A DNA stretch of 51,029 bases from Verrucomicrobiota bacterium (GTDB lineage: Bacteria > Verrucomicrobiota > Verrucomicrobiia > Opitutales > Opitutaceae). How positions within the stretch are numbered: position 1 is the first letter of the stretch; every line of letters begins with the position of its first letter. The translations under genes and the position numbers were made by a program. Location: contig JAEWKR010000077.1 in NCBI GenBank assembly GCA_023457715.1, forward strand, positions 1 to 51,029, in the 5' to 3' direction. The notes below the pieces were generated by a model. That model saw only the letters and a list, made by a program, of their open reading frames with translations. It had not been told where the DNA came from and ran no database searches. Of this stretch, positions 19,301-28,235 are shown piece after piece.

Positions 19301-21562
19301 TACTCGTATCTCGCGGGTAACCTTCGGACATCCTCCATTAACGCCTCGCTCGAGGGCATCACCTCGTTCAATGGAGCCTATGTCGCCATAGGTAGCGGCA
19401 AGGCATTCACCTCTCCTGATGGTGTCACTTGGACTCCGCGACCCATCGCCCAAAACCCTTACCTCCTCTCTGTCACTGTCCACCGTAACCAGCTTGTCGC
19501 GGTGGGGGGCTCTGGTCGCATCTTTACTTCCACCGACGGGGTCAACTGGACTGCACGTTCTTCCGGCACCGACAAACAGCTGCAAGCGGTGGCATCCGAT
19601 GGGACCACGTTGGTTGCGGTTGGTTACTCTGGCACGGTCATCTCCTCCACCGACGGAATTAGTTGGACACGCCGTCAAACCGACATTCAGCCCACTGGGT
19701 ATCTTTATAGCGTGGCGTACCAGCCGGGCATCGGTTTTTGCGTCCCTTACCAAAATCGCCTTCACATCTCGGCCGATGGAACACACTGGGGGTCCCGGAT
19801 CTTGAGCGATTGGCATTGGAACGCGGGCGTCGCGAGTCCTCATGGGCTGATTCTCGGCGGATACCAAGGGCTTGGTATCACCAAAGACGGTGTGAATGTC
19901 GCGCGGGCCTCCGGGCCGGAGATCCAACGCATTTTTCATCTCGACGAAACGGTCTACGCCTACACTGGTTCAGGATTGGCAAGGCTCTCCCTCCAAGCCA
20001 GCCGGCTCGTGGCAGCACAGGTCGTCAAGCAGCCACAGGATGTCACCGTCATGGAGGGTAACGCGGTCTCCTTTAGTGGCCAGATCACGGGTTCCGGTCC
20101 GCTGACCTACCAATGGACGCGCGATACGAAACAGGTGGCAGGCGCTACGAGCACCGTCCTGACTCTTGAGTCGGTAACGAAGCTAGATGCGGGGACATAC
20201 GCCCTTTCAGCGACTAACGCGGCTGGGACAGTCATCTCACAGTCTGCCCGTCTCACAGTCACGGACAGTACTGTCCGGATCGTCGGTCAGCCACGCTCCG
20301 TTACCTTAAAGGCAGGTACGTCTGGCGTCTTGAGTGTTAACGCCACTGCCGACGGCGCCCTTGCATATCAGTGGTATCTCAATGGCCAGCCCATTACTGG
20401 GGCCACCGGCAGCTCCTACAGCGTGCCCGCCGCAACCGGCACTGTTTACGGACGCTACACCGTCAAGGTGACAGGACCGACGGCATCCGTTACCTCCACC
20501 GGGGCCATTGTCGCTCCGCCCGTTGCCATCAACCGAGTCGGGTCGACCGTCACCCTCGCCCCTGGCGGCGCCTTTGCTTTGTCTGTGCAGGAGCCGGTCG
20601 ACTTTGTGACTTACCAATGGTTGCGTAACGGCCAGATGCTGATCGGGTCTACCGGACCCACTTACCTCACGCAGGCCGCTGCGGACGGCACCTATAGTGT
20701 TCAAGCTACTGTCAACGGGGTCACGGTCACTTCCGATCCGCTACAATTGAATGTACAGCAGCCGGCAAACGTGGGGCACCTCGTCAATGTCTCTGTCCTC
20801 ACTCACGGGGGGGTGGATGAAGAGGCGATAACCTTGGGTTTCGTCACGAACGGGCCAAAAAGCCTGCTCATTCGAGCCGTTGGGCCCAGCCTTTCGAGCT
20901 ACGGAGTCGCCGGAGTCATGACCGATCCGCAGCTCACCCTGTATAAGGATGTCGCAATTTTATCCAACGAAGATTGGGGAGGTACGTCGGCCCTTGCTCA
21001 TACATTTTCCACCACCGGGGCATTCCCCCTCGATCCATTGAGCAAGGACGCCGCCTTGCTGGCTCCCGTCTCTGGCTTATACTCCGCGCGTGCTACCGGA
21101 CGTAATAGGGTCACCGGTCAGGCCCTCGTGGAGATCTACGAAACAGCCCTGCATCCCTTCAACGAAGCGACACCGCGCCTCATTAATCTGTCTTGTCGGG
21201 CGGTCGTTGGATCCGGTTCACGTGCCGTAACCGTGGGGTTTGTCCTCGGGGGCGATACCGCTCGAACCGTCCTCATTCGCGCGGTCGGCCCCGAACTCTC
21301 CCGCTATGGGGTGTCCGGCACGCTGTCCGACCCGGTTATGACCCTCTTCGCCGCCGGCAGCCCGGTCGCGAGCAATGACAACTGGGGTCGGACTATCCCC
21401 ACCAGCGTGTTCTCAACAACGGGTGCCTTTCCTTTGTCCGATTTCCAATCGAAGGATGCGGCCCTCCTGATCACCCTGCCACCGGGGCTCTATACCGCCC
21501 AGATCACCTCGAAAAACGCCTCTCTCGGCGTCGCGTTGATCGAGGTGTACGAGGTGCGATAA
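16331..21562 (+). CDS. Giant secreted zinc metalloprotease (M11-like) with BNR, Ig-like and C-terminal repeat domains
   Basis: 1743 residues with a signal peptide. The protease domain has HELGHNCGVGH at residues 390-400, giving the HExxHxxGxxH zinc site, with a later Met-turn-like KHDTMGSGDG. The context resembles gametolysin-type M11 peptidases. Residues ~675-1220 contain repeated ASPDGITWT / STDGVNWTARSS words of BNR/beta-propeller type. Three Ig-like domains follow (about 1225-1475; TYQWTRD, YQWYLNGQPI, YQWLRNGQML). The end has two copies of the ~120-residue domain shared with its neighbours. Protein degradation outside the cell is likely; the target is unknown. Confidence 0.85.
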   Translation: MRFHLLVVGLLSFAVVYGASQPGGTEHVALGAQSESLQAWQERYERRGASLVEGRDLARTRKQALQSMGGEPQALLANALSPEVFARLPSEIQAESERPVSTVGDYEVLCATPVPGSGWGTIIQRSVRVDGVQYPVVTYGRRLHSGSKYSIPLQGVILNGIFYLSDRAIQPVDEALLMHPPRIQALQTGIRGVVGRVAGKLYRFASVEDVERAEDAIQAAERGLDPHVVPYEPLLTNPVSAAAVNTWSNGPKKLLVILLDFPDLPGNPVTKAGSDNVPVTKEYAQNLMEREVIPFFNSSSNGLTSYTATITKLYRLPNPAAYYCNSSENVRKDARALIATEYPEAYDRYLYVFSSISHLQGSTFWWAGLGSVSGSDTWYNGYFEPGTIHHELGHNCGVGHANALVSDTDDPLSPGAAELEYGDKHDTMGSGDGLHSAEDFNVAFKEAFGWVSTSQVQPLTNSGIHRIYRFDHAARKPNEVVALTYDRENIQTYISYRGGWKGSNEYSQPSNLASGAYIYRNTSKSYTTTQILDMTPLTASVKDAALLPGATFTDSAAGVGVRVLGVGGTGTDAYVDVEAFLFNPNKLPVLSIGSPVLNQPCTVSARLQAPPSKTQLFINGKLWSESAEAQPTFSWEPTETGSHVVLVKATFSDGTTVANSRVVPVIPSSDWEWLTPRPHGYNGKGLAYALNAWWMIADNGTVASSPDGITWTLRTLPTRADLLSIASDGNQIILASEELDDNGQQASTLWRSTDGLTWGAVSTGMSQNKFVYYLNQRWIVLGQGRRLSHSADGITWSTPIEIGSLNQTLQFLLYRNNRWVVGSSGTAVYASTDLQNWAPIIVPAGMDNCRGLGLVGDTLLGVYSLDGASKPSLLQSTDFKTWTTASAPTTSWVHKALAVRDSFVISTNDKIYVTNDARTWSVASLQDGSINALISRGDDLMAVGARARVYKGTSFTSLATVGDTARPYLTGAVRLANGAHLFSSSQGHNLYSYLAGNLRTSSINASLEGITSFNGAYVAIGSGKAFTSPDGVTWTPRPIAQNPYLLSVTVHRNQLVAVGGSGRIFTSTDGVNWTARSSGTDKQLQAVASDGTTLVAVGYSGTVISSTDGISWTRRQTDIQPTGYLYSVAYQPGIGFCVPYQNRLHISADGTHWGSRILSDWHWNAGVASPHGLILGGYQGLGITKDGVNVARASGPEIQRIFHLDETVYAYTGSGLARLSLQASRLVAAQVVKQPQDVTVMEGNAVSFSGQITGSGPLTYQWTRDTKQVAGATSTVLTLESVTKLDAGTYALSATNAAGTVISQSARLTVTDSTVRIVGQPRSVTLKAGTSGVLSVNATADGALAYQWYLNGQPITGATGSSYSVPAATGTVYGRYTVKVTGPTASVTSTGAIVAPPVAINRVGSTVTLAPGGAFALSVQEPVDFVTYQWLRNGQMLIGSTGPTYLTQAAADGTYSVQATVNGVTVTSDPLQLNVQQPANVGHLVNVSVLTHGGVDEEAITLGFVTNGPKSLLIRAVGPSLSSYGVAGVMTDPQLTLYKDVAILSNEDWGGTSALAHTFSTTGAFPLDPLSKDAALLAPVSGLYSARATGRNRVTGQALVEIYETALHPFNEATPRLINLSCRAVVGSGSRAVTVGFVLGGDTARTVLIRAVGPELSRYGVSGTLSDPVMTLFAAGSPVASNDNWGRTIPTSVFSTTGAFPLSDFQSKDAALLITLPPGLYTAQITSKNASLGVALIEVYEVR

Positions 21563-21972
21563 CCAACCTGTGGAAAACCGTTGTGGTCTGCAGCGCGACT
21601 TCGTCGGCGTAGGTAGCCATCGCGGCTACTCTTCGCGATGAACCCCTTGAAAAAATGGCCGATTCCATAGCGCGCGATTGTTACGCACTCGACGTTTCTA
21701 GGCGTTCTGAGACCGCTCAGTGCAGGCTCGTTCACCGAAGTCACCGCCTTATGAAACGAAACAGTTTCTTCTGCTGGATCGAAATGGTCTGCTTGGCTGT
21801 CAAAAGCGCCGCGGGGATTCTGCAAGGGTGGCGTCATCGAGCGGTAATCGCCGTGCCGAAACGCTCTGACATTAGTCTCATCGGAGACTCCGGAGTTTTG
21901 CGAATCGACGGCTATCCTTTGAGCCTGCGTCAATCTGCGGGCCCTCGCGGAGTACACACGCTGATCGGCGGC
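21563..21972. other. Intergenic region before the second protease
   Basis: The downstream reading frame is open from 21655 but the segment before 21973 does not read like an exported protein, so it is treated as non-coding. Apart from short palindromic words, nothing is recognised. Confidence 0.45.
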
Positions 21973-24786
21973 ATGAAGATCATTTCTTCAGTTCGCGTAT
22001 TGGCGACGTTAGTCTTTGTAGGCTGCTTGGGATTGGCAGGCCAGACACCCTCCTTCTACAACACGACGGAGATCTCGGGACCATTTCAGACGTCGTCCGG
22101 CGCACCCGATTACGTTAAGATCACAAATTTTACCGTACGGCAGATCGGTCAATACGTGCAGTTCAAGTTGGAGGCGGCGGCCAGCCCGCGCGAGAATACA
22201 ACTCAGTACTACTTTGTCGTTCTGGACACCGACTTTAATTCAAACACTGGGCAACGATGGGGTCCAGTTGGAGCGGAAATCAAAATCGGAGTGCGGGTGA
22301 ATGAAGCTCGATGGCATACGTTCAATCCGCAGGGCGAACTGGTGGGCGACGTTAAGGACGTGAAACTCACCTATCAGGGCAACGCGATGTATCTGTACGT
22401 CAGACGCGCCGAGATCCCAGTTGACCGGTTTAAAGTGTATTTCGATTCGTCCGGGGACACGCCGTACACGTGTCGGGGTGCCGAGCACTCAGTGACCCTG
22501 CAGCCTCCAGGACCGGAAATCTCAATTGTTTGCGAGCCGGAACAGGGCTGGCTAACCAGTCGACCGGCGCTCATCAACCTGCCGGTCAAGAACGCACCGG
22601 TCAAACTGCACACTTACTTGGTCCAAGGAGACTCGAGAACGAGGCTCCCAGACAACGAGGTGAGCTATTCGGTGTGGCATCCTGTCCGGGATCCAAGACT
22701 TGGTGCCCCTTCTACGATCGTCTCGATCGATTCGTCCGGTGAGGCACGGTACCTCAGGGAGGGTTACGTCTTCGCGATGGCCAGCGCTCCCGTCTTTGGG
22801 CTGTTCACTGAGCCGTTTATTTTAGCGACGGGCGACGTGTACGGCGACCCCCAAAAAGACGAGGTCATAGCGGTGTTTCCTTCAGCGTACCGCCCTGAGG
22901 GGAGAAAATTCTCGTTGGGCGATATTCTGACGGCCCATCCGAACTATATCGCGACAGGTAATTTGGCTTACCGTGTCATGGCCGGCTTGTACGGCGGCTT
23001 CAAACCGTACGGCGGCGAGACACAAATTTTGGCGCTGCTGGAACTCGCAGGCCATGCAGGCGGCAACAACAACCCGTTAGAAACCTCGTCCGTTGGTTAC
23101 ATGGACATCTACGGGGGAACCCCGAATTACGAGTTACTCATCCACGAAATGGGCCACAACTTTGCCAGCACCGCAGGAATGGCGAGCCTGACGAGAGCGG
23201 AAAGTTCGAAGCTAGGCGCCTCTGGCTTTGGCGAAGGTGTGGCGTCATTGCCTGTTATCTATCTGGCGTCGGAGTTCGCACTCCGGCCGGAGCAGTACGG
23301 GTTCTCCACGGCGAGCTACGAATCCCGGCACTATCGTTCGTTCCTGCAGCGCGACAAGGAGTACTCCCAAGGAGTACTGAAGAAATTTGAGAGCCTTCTG
23401 AGCAGTGGCGCTACCAAGGGTATTTTCGATAACGGCGGAAAATTCGATGGGGTTGGCACGTTTTGCAGCATGTTCCAATCCTATGCTTACGGGTTTACCC
23501 CGGACGAGAACCGGTACGGAAATGAGATGATTAGGCGATTCCTGGCGCTGTTTGGTGATATCGAGTTGCCGGACTTCGACCCATCCAAGGTAGAGACCTA
23601 TTTTTCAGCCGCTTTTTGCGCAGCGGTGGACGTCGACGTACGGCCCAAGCTGCGATCATGGGGATTCACGATCGATGACGCGTATTTCCTGCGGATACAT
23701 CCCGCGATGCAAGCGCGGCTCCGAATCACCCCCAGCTACGTTGGCGCGGAACGGGTTTACTATCAGTCGGGGCAAGCGATAGGGTTCACGCCAGAGTTCG
23801 GGGGAAGTCCGTACCAGTTTTCGGCCTCGGGTCTGCCCAGTGGCCTCACCATCAATGCCTTCACGGGGACAATCGCCGGTTCCGTGATCGAATCGGGAGT
23901 CGTCAATATCACCGTGCACGCACAAGGGATCGGAGGAAGGACATCGCAGAACATCCAATTGAATGTCGCCCCATCGGCGCTGGCTGCGACCCGCATGATC
24001 AACATCTCGCTCCGTTCGCACACGGAGCCGGGAGACAACACGGCCACTGCAGGGTTTGCGATCGACGGTCCGAAAAAGGTCTTGGCCCGGCTGATCGGCC
24101 CGACGCTGAAGGCATATGGAATCAACGAGACGCTGGAACGGCCTGTCTTGCAGCTCTACCGAGGCCCGACTCTCATCGAGAGCGCCGGAGCATGGCGCAG
24201 TTCTCCGGAACGGCTTGCACTTAGCAGCGCCAGCAACTCCGTCGGTGCCTTCGCAATCAGCCCCACGAGCGAGGATGTGGTAGCTGTGTGGGATCTCGAC
24301 CGAGGAGTGTACACGCTACAATCGACGGGGATTGGCGGCACCTCCGGCGCCGGTCTGATTGAGTTGTACGATCTGGATCGCGGTGCAGCCGGATACGTGA
24401 ATCTCTCGGCCCGAGCATTTGTGGGCTCCACCGACGACAAGCTGCTCATCAGTGGTTTTGTGGTGGGCGGAGTCCGACCGCGGCGCTTTCTCGTGCGAGG
24501 GGTCGGCCCCGCGCTCATTCCTTTCGGGGTGTCTACGGCGTTGCTTGACCCGCAGATCACCATCTACGACGGCGCGAGGAATGCTGTTTCCTCAAACGAC
24601 GACTGGGGAGGTGCGCAGTCGATCAGCGACGCGGGAAATAGTGTCGGCGCATTTGGATTGTCGCCGGGTTCAAAGGACTCGGCTCTGATTGTGACGCTGA
24701 ACCCCGGCTTGTACTCCGTCGTTGTGCGCGGTGCAGCCAATTCGACCGGAGTCGCGCTGGCAGAGATCTATGCGTTGCCGGACTAG
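21973..24786 (+). CDS. Secreted HExxH metalloprotease with Ig-like and tandem C-terminal domains
   Basis: 937 residues from ATG 21973, chosen because a signal peptide (VLATLVFVGCLGLAG) follows at once. An N-terminal beta domain (about 25-170) precedes a catalytic region with HEMGHNF at residues 391-397. About 30 residues on, a glutamate in GFGEGVASLP could be the third zinc ligand, as in gluzincins such as M60 peptidases. SGLPSGLTINAFTGTIAG near residue 620 is a putative Ig (He_PIG-type) domain. Two copies of the ~120-residue shared domain close the protein. Substrate unknown; a mucin- or glycoprotein-directed role would fit M60 but is not shown. Confidence 0.75.
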   Translation: MKIISSVRVLATLVFVGCLGLAGQTPSFYNTTEISGPFQTSSGAPDYVKITNFTVRQIGQYVQFKLEAAASPRENTTQYYFVVLDTDFNSNTGQRWGPVGAEIKIGVRVNEARWHTFNPQGELVGDVKDVKLTYQGNAMYLYVRRAEIPVDRFKVYFDSSGDTPYTCRGAEHSVTLQPPGPEISIVCEPEQGWLTSRPALINLPVKNAPVKLHTYLVQGDSRTRLPDNEVSYSVWHPVRDPRLGAPSTIVSIDSSGEARYLREGYVFAMASAPVFGLFTEPFILATGDVYGDPQKDEVIAVFPSAYRPEGRKFSLGDILTAHPNYIATGNLAYRVMAGLYGGFKPYGGETQILALLELAGHAGGNNNPLETSSVGYMDIYGGTPNYELLIHEMGHNFASTAGMASLTRAESSKLGASGFGEGVASLPVIYLASEFALRPEQYGFSTASYESRHYRSFLQRDKEYSQGVLKKFESLLSSGATKGIFDNGGKFDGVGTFCSMFQSYAYGFTPDENRYGNEMIRRFLALFGDIELPDFDPSKVETYFSAAFCAAVDVDVRPKLRSWGFTIDDAYFLRIHPAMQARLRITPSYVGAERVYYQSGQAIGFTPEFGGSPYQFSASGLPSGLTINAFTGTIAGSVIESGVVNITVHAQGIGGRTSQNIQLNVAPSALAATRMINISLRSHTEPGDNTATAGFAIDGPKKVLARLIGPTLKAYGINETLERPVLQLYRGPTLIESAGAWRSSPERLALSSASNSVGAFAISPTSEDVVAVWDLDRGVYTLQSTGIGGTSGAGLIELYDLDRGAAGYVNLSARAFVGSTDDKLLISGFVVGGVRPRRFLVRGVGPALIPFGVSTALLDPQITIYDGARNAVSSNDDWGGAQSISDAGNSVGAFGLSPGSKDSALIVTLNPGLYSVVVRGAANSTGVALAEIYALPD

Positions 24787-24866
24787 CAGAGAACGCGTTG
24801 CTAGGGCGCCGCAGTAGGCGGTGGGTTAGCCGCCCTTGCCTACCCGGCGCCGACAATGACCTGCCG

Positions 24867-25355
24867 TCAGGCCTGGCGGTCCATAACCGCGACAACATAT
24901 TGGCCACGGGCAATCTCGCGGACGGTCGATTTGAGGTGCCGACGTTTCTCCTTGGGCACGTACAATTGCCAAGCGCGCCGCGCCTTCACGGCCTCCGCCC
25001 GCTTTGTGAATTTGAGCGTCTGTCCAGACGCCAGCTCTTCAGCGTACCGCTTGTACCGGCCGCGTATGGGATCGTAGTCCTCCGCCAGTTCGACCTCCGG
25101 TGCTTTGCTGTCCGCTCCCACGACGAAAATCCACCAGCGCGACTGGTCGATCTGCCGCCGGACGAGCCGCAGCGCGCGGAGCTTCCGGTCCTTCTTCTGC
25201 ATCCGCTCAAACACGTGGTACAGGTTGATGTACGCGTTGCCGGTGGGAACTTCGATGGGGTGGCCGTCGAGGCCTTTGCGGAGGACCGCCTGCGAATCCG
25301 GCCTGACCGTGATCCCGTTCAGCTCCATGGACGCGTACAGAATGGGGGACTTCAT
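24867..25355 (-). CDS. Hypothetical protein, 162 aa
   Basis: The ATG at 25355 is preferred; upstream codons in the open frame look non-coding until a possible YSLHFFG stretch. The protein is rich in Arg/Lys, with helical segments (NAYINLYHVFERMQKKDRKL) and a strand (SRWWIFVVGADSK), then YDPIRGRYKRYAEELASG. No signal peptide or known motif is present. A 9-bp inverted repeat lies 17 bp before its start, possibly an operator. The family is unrecognised. Confidence 0.6.
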   Translation of the reverse strand: MKSPILYASMELNGITVRPDSQAVLRKGLDGHPIEVPTGNAYINLYHVFERMQKKDRKLRALRLVRRQIDQSRWWIFVVGADSKAPEVELAEDYDPIRGRYKRYAEELASGQTLKFTKRAEAVKARRAWQLYVPKEKRRHLKSTVREIARGQYVVAVMDRQA

Positions 25356-25371
25356 CCCAAAAAAATGCAAA

Positions 25372-25398
25372 GAGTAGGTTCGCCCGTCAAACCTACTC
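25372..25398. promoter_or_regulatory. Perfect 9-bp inverted repeat upstream of the 162-aa gene
   Basis: GAGTAGGTT (25372-25380) and AACCTACTC (25390-25398) pair around a 9-nt loop. It sits where a repressor operator would act on the leftward gene. The remaining gap to the nuclease gene (25399-25665) holds nothing I recognise. Confidence 0.45.
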
Positions 25399-25665
25399 GA
25401 CTTGACGAAGCGGAGTGAAAACGCGTACGTTGCCACGAACTGGCTGTGGCGCCAGGGTGGGGTAGCGCGGCCGGCAGGATAGTCCCAGCGGTGCTCACCA
25501 ATGCAGGGATGTGTGCGCCCGGCGCTGAAACCAATGCGCGGCTTGGAGACGGGGAGGACAGTTGAACTGAGCCCGCGACCTCGGGTGCGAGTTTTCAGCA
25601 GACGTCGGGTCGCGGGAATTCCCTTGTTCGCACCGGTACCCATCGTGCCGGGCGCCTTCAACATC

Positions 25666-26889
25666 CTAGGTTTGGCTGAGCGGCGCGCCCAGTCTCGATG
25701 CGTGCTTGTGAGCAGACTTGAGCTTTTGATCGAAAGCACAAGCCACGCTGTGCAATCGGGTCAGTGTATCGGCAATCTCACGCGCCAGTTCGTCCTTCGC
25801 GGTGATGACCCGCGACCAGACGTCTTCGTCCCAGACCCGAGGGTGCCAGTATGCCCAGCATGGCCATACGTCGTTGGGAATGGCTTTGTCTTTGAACTCG
25901 GTTTCAAAAAGCTCCCGTAGGGTATTCCGCTCGGCTGCGTCGAGCGCGCCGGCTGTGAGGCGGAATCCGTAATAGCAGTCGCTAAAGTTCGGTGCGTCGA
26001 AACTGAGTTCCAAGTCCACAGTGGCCCCGTTGGACAAGACCACTCGCTTTGCGAACCTATCTTGGTGCCTCTTCTCTCCGGTGCCTGTGAACTCGATCTG
26101 AACCCCTAAATGGGCCGTATGGCGGGCGACGGCATCAGAGAGCGGTTTCGCCAGGAGCTGTTGCACTTCGAGCTTCGATTTCAATAGCGCGCAGTATGCC
26201 CGATAGGAGTTCTCATCGCGGAGCACTGCGGTCGCCAATTTCTTAGTCATCTCGGTGCTGATGTTTAGCTGCGTGAGCTTTCTGACAAGATTCCGGTACT
26301 GTCCTATGGCGTTGAAGACCGTCGGGCTTCCGGCACAGGAGTTCCTGCACGCTTGGAGCCACCTCATGATGTCGTCCCGGTAGGAAAGCAGCTTGAGGTT
26401 GGGGACCTTCTTCAGGTCCGTGCCTTCAGGTGTGGACCCGTTCAGAGTCAAATAAATGACCATCGCGCTTGGATTCACGGCCTGATAGCGCTCCAGCTGT
26501 TCAGGTTGAAGCATCGCGCCAATCTTGTTCTCGATGAAGATATGCCTGCGGCTACGGTCCTGCAGCACGATGTCGATGCGACCGAGATCACCGAAGCTGA
26601 TCTCTACCCCAACGCTTGCACCGACCGCTTCGAAATCTGAAGCCCCGACCAGATCGAGAAAATGCTGCAGAAATATTGAACCGTGCCCGTGACTTCCCGT
26701 TGGGCGCAGCAACTCAGCCAGAATGGGCGAATGCGTCATCACCTCCAAGCGATCCCGGCGAATGATCGTCAGGAGATTGAAGAGCTCTCCCTTGTCCCGC
26801 TTCGACTCGTATTCCTCAAAAATGTGGCGTCCTCGCTCCAGCAGACGGAGTGGCTCGCCGAGTGAGTCGCCATCGAGGATATCAGCCAT
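25666..26889 (-). CDS. PD-(D/E)XK nuclease superfamily protein
   Basis: 407 residues. GRIDIVLQDRS (about 103-113) and HIFIENKIGA (about 116-125), followed by QPEQLERYQ, give the D...ExK core and trailing Q-x3-RY of the PD-(D/E)XK fold, close to the PDDEXK_4 type. The C-terminal half is a mixed domain with YYGFRLTAG and WPCWAYWHPRVWD. Such proteins are common near phage-defence genes; the substrate is unknown. The start codon lies inside a 9-bp inverted repeat. It is the second gene of the leftward cluster that also contains zinc-finger and LRR genes. Confidence 0.75.
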   Translation of the reverse strand: MADILDGDSLGEPLRLLERGRHIFEEYESKRDKGELFNLLTIIRRDRLEVMTHSPILAELLRPTGSHGHGSIFLQHFLDLVGASDFEAVGASVGVEISFGDLGRIDIVLQDRSRRHIFIENKIGAMLQPEQLERYQAVNPSAMVIYLTLNGSTPEGTDLKKVPNLKLLSYRDDIMRWLQACRNSCAGSPTVFNAIGQYRNLVRKLTQLNISTEMTKKLATAVLRDENSYRAYCALLKSKLEVQQLLAKPLSDAVARHTAHLGVQIEFTGTGEKRHQDRFAKRVVLSNGATVDLELSFDAPNFSDCYYGFRLTAGALDAAERNTLRELFETEFKDKAIPNDVWPCWAYWHPRVWDEDVWSRVITAKDELAREIADTLTRLHSVACAFDQKLKSAHKHASRLGAPLSQT

Positions 26890-26902
26890 TGAGAATGGCT
26901 GA
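26882..26902. promoter_or_regulatory. Inverted repeat covering the nuclease start codon
   Basis: TCAGCCATT and AATGGCTGA pair perfectly (9 bp) around a GAG loop. The nuclease ATG (26889-26887) lies inside it, so a transcript hairpin or bound protein could limit translation. Confidence 0.4.
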
Positions 26903-26964
26903 GGGGAGCAAGAATCGTCAACTGAGGCGAGTCACGAATGGCGGCTGTACGGTTTGTCTCGAGC

Positions 26965-27216
26965 TCACAATGCGGGCGCGTGGCGGCCTTTGTTGGGCCC
27001 ACTTGCGTGCCGATAGCAGAGCGGACTCGTGAGCGCTTGGAGCGTCGCAAAAGGCTGGCCGCAGTACTTGCAGGTATACCGCGGCTTTTCCGATCCCTCG
27101 TATAGTTTGTGGCGGCCGCGGTTCGGCCCTGATGGGTGACGATGGCAGTAGCCAGAAGTCAACGTGACGACGCTCGTGAACTTCTGGCCGCAGTACTCGC
27201 AATATGAATTACTCAC
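26965..27216 (-). CDS. Two-zinc-finger small protein
   Basis: 83 residues from a GTG at 27216, whose GTGA overlaps the TGA stop of the LRR gene, so translation is probably coupled. Two similar fingers follow: YCEYCGQKF...CHRHPSGPNRGRH and YTCKYCGQPF...CYRHASGPNKGRH, each with CxxC and then C-x-RH...GRH. An upstream ATG at 27279 would overlap the LRR gene and adds an unlikely leader. Nucleic-acid or protein binding is plausible. The partner is unknown, though the coupling points to the LRR protein. Confidence 0.7.
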   Translation of the reverse strand: MSNSYCEYCGQKFTSVVTLTSGYCHRHPSGPNRGRHKLYEGSEKPRYTCKYCGQPFATLQALTSPLCYRHASGPNKGRHAPAL

Positions 27217-28235
27217 GAAGAGGTGGATCGAAGGAGGCGCTCTTCTGCGTCCATGGGCAGCAGTGGGAAGCGGAAGCACTCCGGGGGACGCCAGTCTTTC
27301 GGGAACGGGTTTCCCTCGATGGCGAGGTAGGTGAGGAGCGGCATTGGAAGCGCCGCTGCCGGAAGCGTGGTGAGTCGGTTACGGCTGAGGAATGCAGCCT
27401 CGAGAGTGCGCAGCGTGTGAAAGCTGTCGGGCAGTTCGGTAAGTGCGTTCTGGCTGAGCACGAGGCGTCGGAGAGCCGTCAGGCCGCCGAGATCGTGTGG
27501 TAAACTCGTCAGCGCGTTGCGGCTGACGTCTAGGACCTGGAGCGCCGGAAGGCGGGCCAGCGAATCCGGGAGTCCGGACAGGCGGTTGCCGTCTAGCGTA
27601 AGGTGTCGCAGGTTTTGCAGCGCCCCAAGGCTGCCTGGAAGCGAGGTTATCCGGTTGCCTTGGAGGTGCAGTACCTCCAAGCGCGTCAGTGCGCCGATTG
27701 TGCCGGGGACGAATTCAAGCTGGTTGTGAGAGAGGTCCAACCTCGTGAGTTGACCTAATGCCCCGAGGTCGTCCGGCACCGTGGTGAGCCGGTTGTTGGA
27801 AAGATCGAGCTCGCGGAGGCATTCGGCATGCGCGAAGAAGTCAGTTGGGACTGAGCCGATACCGTTTCGACCGAGGCCGAGCTGAACCATCCGAGGTCCG
27901 ACGCGAACGCCTTCAGGGATGGCCACGATGCCAATCGCTGCGAGCTCAAGCCGTTGTATTTCGGGGAGCGAAAATGCCCAGCCGGGAAACTGCGCCAAAG
28001 GATTCGCAGTCAAGGTGAGCGTACGAAGCCGGGTTAGGCGTTTCACGCACACAGGGAGATCCGTCAGCAGATTGAAGCTCAGCCGAAGCTCTTCGAGCCG
28101 GGTCAACCCGCTCAGCGTGTCAGGGAGCCGCCTCAGACGGTTGAACGACGCGTCGAGTACGGCGACCTCCTCTGGAGCGGAGAACACGCTGGCAGGCAAC
28201 TCATGCAGGCCCTGCTGGGAACAATCGAATCGCAT
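27213..28235 (-). CDS. Leucine-rich-repeat protein
   Basis: About 340 residues from ATG 28235; a start at 28268 is possible. Roughly 12-13 LRR units of 23 residues with the LxxLxLxxNxLxxLPxxL pattern cover nearly the whole protein (for example LRELDLSNNRLTTVPDDLGA). No signal peptide or attached enzyme domain is seen. A protein-binding role is likely. The 17-bp palindrome at 28259-28275 lies 24 bp before the start, and its stop overlaps the start of the zinc-finger gene. Confidence 0.85.
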   Translation of the reverse strand: MRFDCSQQGLHELPASVFSAPEEVAVLDASFNRLRRLPDTLSGLTRLEELRLSFNLLTDLPVCVKRLTRLRTLTLTANPLAQFPGWAFSLPEIQRLELAAIGIVAIPEGVRVGPRMVQLGLGRNGIGSVPTDFFAHAECLRELDLSNNRLTTVPDDLGALGQLTRLDLSHNQLEFVPGTIGALTRLEVLHLQGNRITSLPGSLGALQNLRHLTLDGNRLSGLPDSLARLPALQVLDVSRNALTSLPHDLGGLTALRRLVLSQNALTELPDSFHTLRTLEAAFLSRNRLTTLPAAALPMPLLTYLAIEGNPFPKDWRPPECFRFPLLPMDAEERLLRSTSS

